NCBI GenBank assembly: GCA_004193285.1
Contig: SECP01000052.1
Span: 1-60,100, forward strand
Length of the DNA: 60,100 nucleotides
Reading direction: 5' to 3'
Origin: Myxococcales bacterium
GTDB taxonomy: Bacteria; Myxococcota_A; Polyangia; Polyangiales; Polyangiaceae
The position numbers were made by a program, and so were the translations under genes. The notes under the pieces were generated by a model. The model was not told where the DNA came from, made no database searches, and saw nothing but the letters and a program-made list of their open reading frames with translations. Positions 41,377-48,001 of this stretch are shown here, in pieces (the first letter of the stretch is position 1; each line of letters starts with the position of its first letter).

Positions 41377-42777
41377 TCAACCGAGGCCGGAGAGCGTGCC
41401 CTTGAATTGCGGATCGCCGAAGCCTTCCGACGGCGCGCCGAACATCGTCATCAGTGAGGCGAAGAGCTGATTGGTGGTGTTGTTTCGGTACTGCACGCTG
41501 CGACCGGTGTTGATCGCCCCGTTGCCCTTGCCGGCCATGACCCAGCCCAAGTCTCGTCGGTTGTGAGTATCGCCGTCCGACAGCTCGTTTGCCCACAGCA
41601 CGACCGAGCTGTCCAGCAAAGGGCCGTCCGCATCCGTCTGGGTCTTCAGCGAGTCCAGCAGGTAGGCGAAGCGCTCGGCGTACCACGTGTTGATCTTGAT
41701 CAAATCCGCGCGGTTGCCCTTGGCGTCGTGCGACATCAGATGATGCTCGGCCTTGGCCTGCAGCGATTTGTGAAACACGGTGCTCTCGGCCGTCGACCAC
41801 TGCAGCGTGATGACGCGGGTCGCATCGCACGCGAGCGCCAACGTGAGCAGATCCATCTGCGCCTTACCCAGCGCTTGGAAGTCACCGGCGCACTTGGCGG
41901 GGCGCCCGTCTTGGGTGCAGTCCACCGGGTTCAAGCTCACCTCCGGCGGTGCCGGCACCGTGCACTGGCGCTCGCCACTGCCGAGCTTCTCCAGTGAGAG
42001 CTCCAGCTCGCGGATGGTCGCCGCGTGCCGCTCGAGCTTTTGCCGGTCCAGCGAGCCGACCTTCGCTTCGAGCCGCTGAAAGTCGCGCAAGACTGCGTCT
42101 AGCACGCTCTTTCTTTGTGATTTCTGGGCGAGGATCTCGTCCGAGGAGGCGCCGCTGTCCATGAACAGCCGGTTGAACACCTTCTTGGGGTCGTCTTCCG
42201 GAGGTACGGACTTCGCGTTGCCTTGCGTGCCCCGGTAGCACATACGCACGACCATGGGCTCCAGGATGGTCGTGGTGGACTGCACCCCGAGCTCCATCGA
42301 GGGCAGCTGGGTCGCGCCACCGATGACGCGCGCGATCTCCTGATCGATGGACGGCCCCGCCGCGGTGCCGTCCAGCACGTGGCCGGCGCGACCGGTGCCG
42401 CTCGGCCCCTTCACGAGCTTGCTCGCGGTCAGCAGCGTCGCCATCGAGGCGTCGTGCGCGTTCGGCTCGTAGATGTAGGAGGCCTCGTTGTTGAGGCCGC
42501 GCATGATGAGCAGATCTTTTTGGTGCGCGGCGAGCGGCGCTAGAATCGGCGAAAGCGTGAAGTCGGTCTCCGTGCCGGTCGGCTGCCATTGATCCTTGAT
42601 GGTGCCGTTGGCGCTGAAGAACACGACGAAGCGCTTGGGGCCTCCCTCAGCGGCGCGAGCCGCGCGCGGCTGCATCGCCTCCAGGAAGGGGAGCGCGAGG
42701 GCGACGCCGCCGACGCCTCGGAGCAAGGTGCGCCGCGCGATCGGCTTGGAAGGAATGCAGAAGACAGACTTGGGCAT
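41377..42777 (-). CDS. DUF1552 protein, Tat-exported (second cassette)
   Basis: A 466-residue DUF1552 protein with twin-arginine signal (ARRTLLRGVGGVALALPFLE). Blocks: RFVVFFSANGTIKDQWQPTG, LLIMRGLNNEAS, PSIDQEIARVIGG, VLDAVLRDFQRLE and SSVVLWANELSDGDTHNRRD. It is more divergent from the other two copies and about 80 residues shorter, lacking the C-terminal extension with the PxNKYxC block. It starts two bases after the DUF1592 stop and is followed 12 bases later by the esterase. A single ELSDGxxHN motif corresponds to MSDGxxHN in the others, which supports a shared metal site. Confidence 0.92.
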   Translation of the reverse strand: MPKSVFCIPSKPIARRTLLRGVGGVALALPFLEAMQPRAARAAEGGPKRFVVFFSANGTIKDQWQPTGTETDFTLSPILAPLAAHQKDLLIMRGLNNEASYIYEPNAHDASMATLLTASKLVKGPSGTGRAGHVLDGTAAGPSIDQEIARVIGGATQLPSMELGVQSTTTILEPMVVRMCYRGTQGNAKSVPPEDDPKKVFNRLFMDSGASSDEILAQKSQRKSVLDAVLRDFQRLEAKVGSLDRQKLERHAATIRELELSLEKLGSGERQCTVPAPPEVSLNPVDCTQDGRPAKCAGDFQALGKAQMDLLTLALACDATRVITLQWSTAESTVFHKSLQAKAEHHLMSHDAKGNRADLIKINTWYAERFAYLLDSLKTQTDADGPLLDSSVVLWANELSDGDTHNRRDLGWVMAGKGNGAINTGRSVQYRNNTTNQLFASLMTMFGAPSEGFGDPQFKGTLSGLG

Positions 42778-42779
42778 GT

Positions 42780-44525
42780 TCAGGGCACCTGCTTCGCGAG
42801 GTAGCGAAAATCGGGGGACTTGGTGAGCGTCACCATCAACTCGAGCACCTTGTCGTCGGCGGAGCGAAACTCGGTCGCGAGCGTGCCGATGCGGGCGGCC
42901 TCTTCGTCACCCTCGCCGCGCCCGAAGGCGAAGCGGAACCAGTTGCGAACGAAGCATTCGGAGACCATCTCGCTCTGAGCGAGCTTCGTTGCCATCTCGA
43001 CCACGCCGTTGAGCGGCGCGCTGACGTCAGTCGAGGTGAGGTCGCCTGAAGCGTCGATGGGGCGCCCCTGCTCTTCCACTCGCCACGCGCCGGCCGCATC
43101 GTAGTTTTCGAAAGCGAGGCCCACCGGATCGATCAGGGTGTGACACGTAGCGCAGACCGGATTGGCCTCGTGCTCGACGAACCGCTGCCGAGTCGTCGTG
43201 CCAGGCGTGATCTCGGGCGCCGAAATCATCAGCTCGGGGGGCGGGGCCGGGATGCCCTGGCACAGGATGCGCTCCCTCACGAACTTGCCGCGCGCGACCG
43301 GGTCCGTCTGGATCTCCTTGGCGTGGGTAGCGAGGAACGAAACCTGAGTCAGGAGCCCGGCGCGCTGGGCCGGCGGTAGGTCGATGCGGGCAATGCCGTT
43401 CTGGGCGGGGCCTGCGGTGCCGCCATACAGGGCCGCGAGCGTGGGGTCCCCGTAGGTGTAGGGCGCGGTCAACAGAGTCTTGAGGTCGCCGGCTCCTTCG
43501 AACACGACCTGGGTCGTGAAAGCGCGCGTCTCGGCCATCAGCAGCGGGGGCAGGGTGCTGCTCCACTGCGGAAACTGGGCTTTGTCGCGCTCGAGTCGCT
43601 CCACCGCACGCAAGTTGAGCCAGCCGGAGAAGAAGCTCGCGACCTGCTCGCGCGCGGCCGGCGTAGCCAAGAGGCGCTTGGCCTCGGCCGCGATGCCTTC
43701 CGGTGTGCGTAGCCCGTCCGCCGCCGCCGCGGTGAAGAGGGCTTCGTCGGGCATGGTTCCGGTCAGGAAGTACGAGAGACGAGTGGCCACCTCCCACGAG
43801 GTGAGGGCCGTGTACGGCTCGCTGCCCATCGGAGTCCCCACCTCCACGCGGTAGAGGAAGCTCGGCGAAACCAGAAGTGCCTCGAGCAATAGCTTGAAGC
43901 CGACGACCGCGCCGTGGCTCGTGCTGCCGGCACGGAAGACGCCCAGGAGATCTTCTCGCTCTACCGCGTCCAGCGGCCGCCGCCACGCTCGCTTCCCGAA
44001 ACGCTCGATGAAAGTCTGGATGCAGGCGTCGCCGTCCGCGAGCTTGCACCCGAGCAGCGCGTCCGGGTTTTGCGCAGCTTTCGCGGCCACCTTCTCCGCG
44101 GCGATCAGGAGCTGCTCCGCGAGCGCCGGAGCGACGTCTTGCACGTCCGTATTGTTCGTGAAGCCGTTGACGACGCTGTCCGTCGGGAACGCCGACGCGT
44201 AGCTGGTCGCGTCCCCGAGGAGCGCCTTGATGGTTGCGTCGTACTCGACGTTGGAGAGACGTCGAATCAGCGAACGGCCCGGCAAACCGGTATCCACCGG
44301 GCCGGAGCCGCCTCCCGCGACCGCTCCCGCACCGGCCGCCGATCCTCCGATGCCGGTAGAGCCACCTTGCGCGGAAGCGCCGCCAGCGCTGGGGTTCATC
44401 CCGGTGGGCGAGTCGAGCGCGCCCGTACAGGCGGCGGCGGACACCGCGCCAGACAGCAAGAGCGCATCTTTGGAGAGACGCCAAACACGACCGAGCCGGC
44501 CAGCTTCGACTCGAAACCGCTTCAT
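42780..44525 (-). CDS. DUF1592/DUF1588 lipoprotein with c-type heme motif (second cassette)
   Basis: A 581-residue lipoprotein. ATG 44525 gives MKRFRVEAGRLGRVW and a signal ending SAAACTG. After a Gly/Ser spacer (about 30-60) come RLSNVEYDATIKALLGD, ERFGKRAWRRPLDAVEREDL (DUF1595), LLEALLVSPSFLYRVEVG and ATRLSYFLTGTMPDEALF (DUF1592), RERILCQGIPAPPPEL and NPVCATCHTLIDPVGLAFENYD (DUF1588), then WFRFAFGRGEGDEEA (DUF1585-like). CxxCH is at Cys458-His462. The gene is two bases upstream of its DUF1552 partner. This cassette lacks the two extra lipoproteins of the first and has an esterase instead. Confidence 0.93.
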   Translation of the reverse strand: MKRFRVEAGRLGRVWRLSKDALLLSGAVSAAACTGALDSPTGMNPSAGGASAQGGSTGIGGSAAGAGAVAGGGSGPVDTGLPGRSLIRRLSNVEYDATIKALLGDATSYASAFPTDSVVNGFTNNTDVQDVAPALAEQLLIAAEKVAAKAAQNPDALLGCKLADGDACIQTFIERFGKRAWRRPLDAVEREDLLGVFRAGSTSHGAVVGFKLLLEALLVSPSFLYRVEVGTPMGSEPYTALTSWEVATRLSYFLTGTMPDEALFTAAAADGLRTPEGIAAEAKRLLATPAAREQVASFFSGWLNLRAVERLERDKAQFPQWSSTLPPLLMAETRAFTTQVVFEGAGDLKTLLTAPYTYGDPTLAALYGGTAGPAQNGIARIDLPPAQRAGLLTQVSFLATHAKEIQTDPVARGKFVRERILCQGIPAPPPELMISAPEITPGTTTRQRFVEHEANPVCATCHTLIDPVGLAFENYDAAGAWRVEEQGRPIDASGDLTSTDVSAPLNGVVEMATKLAQSEMVSECFVRNWFRFAFGRGEGDEEAARIGTLATEFRSADDKVLELMVTLTKSPDFRYLAKQVP

Positions 44526-44721
44526 CCCTCGTGATTGCGAGGTGGCGTCTGGAATTGTCACCGAAACTCGAGCCCGGGCCTCGGCCCTCCGTGTTGCGCG
44601 AGTCGTGCAAAATGTTGATTCGTTTTTGCACGGAGGCGTCACCGCGAGGCGATCGCCGCATCACGGGCGGGCGAGACATGGCTCAAGCTCGCTCGTTGCT
44701 GTACTCTGTGTTCGGCTGAGG

Positions 44722-45687
44722 ATGCCCGCCTCGTGGACATCGCTAGCGCTCGCGGCCGCAACTCAGCTCGTTGCGCCTGCGTCGCCGCTAGCACCGCCTG
44801 CTGCGCTGCAGGTCGAGCTGCACCACGAGGTGGAGGACGCCGCCATGGGCTGTCCCGGTGCGTCGGAGCTACGGGCGCTCATCGTGGAGCGGCTTGGGTA
44901 CGACCCGTTCGTGGCGACACCGGGGGCGCCGCGGTACGAGGTGCGCGTTCGCATCGGGCGCAGTGGCGGGCGCACGGAGGCCCGCATCGGCTGGTTCGAT
45001 GAGCAGGGGAGCCCGCAGGGAGAGCGCGTCCTGGTCTCGGACGATGAAGACTGCGTGGAGCTGGCAACCGGCGTCGCGTTCGCGGTGGCGGTTCAACTTC
45101 AGCTTCGAGCGGAAAGTGCCCCGCCACCGCCGGTTGCTCCACCTCCGCCCGTCGTTTCCAAGCCGCGAGCTCGGCCCCAGGTGGCGGCTCCGTCTAACCG
45201 CTCGGTGCGTGTGGGGGTGGGCGGCTTGGTCAAGCTCGGCGCGCAGCCAGGGGTCGCGCCCGGGCTGCGCGGCTCCGCATCGCTGGGAGGCAACGCCTGG
45301 GCCATCCTGGTCGACGCGCACGCCACTTTGCCAACCGCGCTGCACTTTGCGGGCGGTTCCGGGTTCTCCGCGCGCGAGCTGGGGCTGGGCGCGGCGCCTT
45401 GTTTTAGGCGTGAATTTCTCGAGGCTTGCGCGCTCGGGACGCTCGTCTTTCTCGCGGTTCAGGGCGAAGGAGTGGACCAGCCGCGCAGCCCGTCCGTCGC
45501 GAGCTTTGGCTTGGGGGTGAGGCTGCAGCTGACATGGCCTTGGCGTGGCCGACTGGCGGCGGCTACCCACGTGGACCTGCTTGCGCAGCTCGCGCCGCGG
45601 GACGTGGTGCTCAATCACGAGCGAGTTTGGTCGGCCGCTCCCGTCGCGCTCGCCCTCGGTTTGGATGTGACCGCCATTTTTCGATGA
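44722..45687 (+). CDS. Outer-membrane-like protein preceding ECF sigma factor
   Basis: A 321-residue protein with a hydrophobic N-terminus (SLALAAATQLVAPASPLAPPA), a domain with VELHHEVEDAAMGCPGASEL and ALIVERLGYDPFV that matches a small family often found in front of sigma factors in myxobacteria, a Pro-rich linker (APPPPVAPPPPVV), and a C-terminal beta-barrel-like half (GLRGSASLGGNAWAILVDAHA, FGLGVRLQLTWPW). The frame is open from 44227; ATG 44722 gives the signal-like start. Its stop overlaps the ATG of the sigma factor gene (45684-45687). It could act as a sensor for the sigma factor or be part of its envelope target. Confidence 0.75.
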   Translation: MPASWTSLALAAATQLVAPASPLAPPAALQVELHHEVEDAAMGCPGASELRALIVERLGYDPFVATPGAPRYEVRVRIGRSGGRTEARIGWFDEQGSPQGERVLVSDDEDCVELATGVAFAVAVQLQLRAESAPPPPVAPPPPVVSKPRARPQVAAPSNRSVRVGVGGLVKLGAQPGVAPGLRGSASLGGNAWAILVDAHATLPTALHFAGGSGFSARELGLGAAPCFRREFLEACALGTLVFLAVQGEGVDQPRSPSVASFGLGVRLQLTWPWRGRLAAATHVDLLAQLAPRDVVLNHERVWSAAPVALALGLDVTAIFR

Positions 45688-46277
45688 CAAAGCCTCCCTG
45701 GTCCCCGCAATCAGTCGTGGTGGCGTTCGACGAATCGAAGGTCGCCACTCCAGCCGGCAATCCTGACGCGGCCGAGGCGGAGGACTGCTTTCACGCGTAT
45801 CAGCGCGAGCTGGATTACCTCATCGGCTGCCTCCGGCGGCTCGGTGTCCCATCGCGGGACCTCGAAGATGTTTTGCACGAAGTGTTTCTGGTCATGTTCA
45901 AACGCTGGGACGACTACGATCGCGAGCGCCCGCTGCGGCCGTGGTTGTTCGGCATCGCCTTTCGCGTCGCCTCCAGCCAACGGCGGCGCACCTCTCGTGA
46001 GCTGCAGGCAGACGTCATCGAAGCCGCCCATCCTGGCGAGGGGCCGGACGACGCCCTGGCCACGACTCAAGGGCGGCAGCTCCTACTCGCCGCGCTCGCC
46101 TTCGTGCCCCTGGAGCGCCGGGCCGTGCTCGTGATGCACGAGGTGGACGAGGTTCCGATGCGCGAGATCGCAGAGCAGCTAGAGATACCGCTGTTTACCG
46201 CCTACTCGCGCTTGCGGAAGGCGCGAAAAGAGCTGGACCAGGCGCTGACTCGGCTCAATAAGCGGGGGCGCTCATGA
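45684..46277 (+). CDS. ECF-type RNA polymerase sigma factor
   Basis: A 197-residue ECF sigma factor. Region 2 (about 35-105) has YQRELDYLIGCLRRLG, DLEDVLHEVFLVMFKRWDDYD and RPLRPWLFGIAFRVASSQRRR. Region 4 (about 130-190) has LLAALAFVPLERRAVLVMHEVDEVPMREIAEQLEIPLFTAYSRLRKARKEL. The start ATG overlaps the upstream stop (ATGA) and its stop overlaps the next start (ATGA at 46274). The target promoters are unknown. Upstream is an envelope protein; downstream is a membrane protein that could be its anti-sigma factor. Confidence 0.93.
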   Translation: MTKPPWSPQSVVVAFDESKVATPAGNPDAAEAEDCFHAYQRELDYLIGCLRRLGVPSRDLEDVLHEVFLVMFKRWDDYDRERPLRPWLFGIAFRVASSQRRRTSRELQADVIEAAHPGEGPDDALATTQGRQLLLAALAFVPLERRAVLVMHEVDEVPMREIAEQLEIPLFTAYSRLRKARKELDQALTRLNKRGRS

Positions 46278-47023
46278 GCGGTAAGCGAGACAGCTCCTTG
46301 TCGGACCGGGCTCGGCAGTTGCTGGCGGCCGAGCGTGACTGCGTGGAGCCGGCGCCGCTGAAGGCGAGAGCCCTCGCGAGAGCGCAAGAGTCCCTCCTCG
46401 CGCAGCGCCTCTCCGAAGTGGCGCTTCGCAGCGCTCCTTGGTGGACGTTCCAGCGCCGCGCCACGCGAGTACGCGTAGGGGTCACGGCAGCGGCGCTCGG
46501 GCTCGCAGGGCTGGCCGCGGCCGGATCTCGACTCATGGCGGACCCTCCTCCGCTCGCGTACGGGAGTCATCTTGCGCTCGCCGCCGTGAGCGTCGCGCCG
46601 CCGGTCGCTCCCGCTCTACCGGCCCGTACGTCTCTTCTCGTCGAGCCGCCACCCGCGTCGTCTCCGTCCGCGTCTGCGTCTGCGTCTGCGTCTGCACGCT
46701 CGGAGGCGCCGCTCCGTCGGGTCTTGCCGCCCGCTCGCCCCAGCAGCGCGCGCCAGTACGCGCTCGAGCTGGAGCTTTTGGAGCCGGCGCGCCGCGCCAT
46801 CGCGACCGGCAGCTACGGTGCCGCTTTGGAAGCGGTTGGGCGTCACGAGCAAGCCTTTCCGAATGGTCAGCTCGCAGAAGAGCGTTCGGCGCTGAGGGTG
46901 CGAGCTTTGTGGGCGTCCGGGCGTCGAACCGAGGCGCGTGCTGCGGCGGCTCGCTTCAACCTGCGGTACCCGCGGAGTGGCTTGCTCACCTGGCTGCGTG
47001 AGCCAGGCCCCAGCGCCCCATGA
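46274..47023 (+). CDS. Single-pass membrane protein, candidate anti-sigma factor
   Basis: A 249-residue protein. The cytoplasmic-sided N-terminus (1-80) is helical (SDRARQLLAAERDCVEPAPL), then one transmembrane helix (VGVTAAALGLAGLAAAG, about 76-92), a Pro/Ser/Ala stalk, and a C-terminal TPR-like region (LELLEPARRAIATGSYGAALEAV, ALRVRALWASGRRTEARAA). This layout and the position right after an ECF sigma factor suggest an anti-sigma role, but the HxxxCxxC zinc signature of classical anti-sigma domains is absent. The start overlaps the sigma factor stop (ATGA). A run of Ser-Ala dipeptides is encoded by a hexanucleotide repeat at 46671-46694. Confidence 0.75.
   Translation: MSGKRDSSLSDRARQLLAAERDCVEPAPLKARALARAQESLLAQRLSEVALRSAPWWTFQRRATRVRVGVTAAALGLAGLAAAGSRLMADPPPLAYGSHLALAAVSVAPPVAPALPARTSLLVEPPPASSPSASASASASARSEAPLRRVLPPARPSSARQYALELELLEPARRAIATGSYGAALEAVGRHEQAFPNGQLAEERSALRVRALWASGRRTEARAAAARFNLRYPRSGLLTWLREPGPSAP
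46671..46694 (+). repeat. Hexanucleotide microsatellite (CGTCTG)4 in candidate anti-sigma gene
   Basis: Four perfect copies of CGTCTG encode alternating Ser-Ala residues in the stalk of the membrane protein at 46274-47023. Being a multiple of three, slippage would lengthen or shorten the stalk without shifting the frame. Confidence 0.9.
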
Positions 47024-47985
47024 GCGGGCGCTCCGTGCGCCACCTCGCCATTTGCGGGCTCCTGGTCGCCTGCGGCGGAGAGCTGGACGCCGGCTTCGAC
47101 GAGCCGCACGGCCTGTTGCCGGTGGACGAGCGAAGCCCCATCGTCGTCGTCAACGACGGCGCCTTGGACAATTGGCAAGTGGAGTACGCGGCGCTGCTCG
47201 CGAGCTCTCGGCGCGCGCGACTGGTGGGCCTCGTGGTCAATAGCAGCGCCGAATACCCGTCATTAGAGGCCAACGTGAGCCACTTCCGGGACCTGATTGC
47301 GGCGGGGAGGACGAGCGGAATGACTCAGCTACCGGATCCGGTCGCCAGCGTGGCTCCCTCACTCGTGCGGCCGGAGAGCGGCGTCATGGAAGACACCCAG
47401 CCGAATCGCTCGGAAGGCTCGCGCCTCATCGCTCGTGCGGCCGCCGAGCACGGCACGCGATCGCATCCTTTGGCCGTAGCGACGGGAGGCGCGCTGACCG
47501 ACGTCGCCGATGCCTACCTGCAGGATCCGCAGTTGGCGGAGCGCGTGGTGGTCGTCGCCGCCCTCGGCAATAAAGACGCCACCGGCGCCACGACGGAAGA
47601 CCCCAACGGCGCCCGCGATGCATGGGCGACCGCCATCGTGATTGGGCGGCTCCGCTACGTGCAGGTCAACGGCTACTACGACCAGCTGCTGGACGTGCCG
47701 GAGGAGCGCGTCGCCGAGCTGCCCGATAATGCATTTGGCGCTTGGATCGCCAGCAAGCGCGCGAGCCTGCTCGATAAGTTGGTCGCCTGCGATCAGGTGA
47801 GTGTCTTCGCGGCTGCGCTGCCCTGGTTTGCCTCTACCGTGGAGAAGGTGCGGGCCGAAACCGCGGACGCGGCGGTCCTGGTCACCGATTCAGACGGGCC
47901 GGTGTGGCACGTCAGAAGCTGTCGAACGGATCGTGCTCGGGACGAGGTTTGGTCCCTCTTGAGCGCCCCGAGCACGTTCCGCTGA
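47020..47985 (+). CDS. Nucleoside-hydrolase-like lipoprotein
   Basis: A 321-residue lipoprotein with signal ending LLVACGGE. The mature part resembles inosine-uridine nucleoside hydrolases: SPIVVVNDGALDNWQVEYAALL in place of the usual IDTDPGxDDAxAL, VGLVVNSSAEYP, a central PLAVATGGALTDVADAYLQDP, and VVVVAALG with DPNGARDAWATAIVI matching the NxxxDPxAAxxV region. The first metal-binding Asp cluster is changed (one Asp appears replaced by Asn), so activity is uncertain. It overlaps the preceding gene by four bases and is the last of the sigma-factor unit. Alternatives: a substrate-binding relative. Confidence 0.72.
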   Translation: MSGRSVRHLAICGLLVACGGELDAGFDEPHGLLPVDERSPIVVVNDGALDNWQVEYAALLASSRRARLVGLVVNSSAEYPSLEANVSHFRDLIAAGRTSGMTQLPDPVASVAPSLVRPESGVMEDTQPNRSEGSRLIARAAAEHGTRSHPLAVATGGALTDVADAYLQDPQLAERVVVVAALGNKDATGATTEDPNGARDAWATAIVIGRLRYVQVNGYYDQLLDVPEERVAELPDNAFGAWIASKRASLLDKLVACDQVSVFAAALPWFASTVEKVRAETADAAVLVTDSDGPVWHVRSCRTDRARDEVWSLLSAPSTFR

Positions 47986-48001
47986 GCCCGTTCGAGGGCC
48001 C

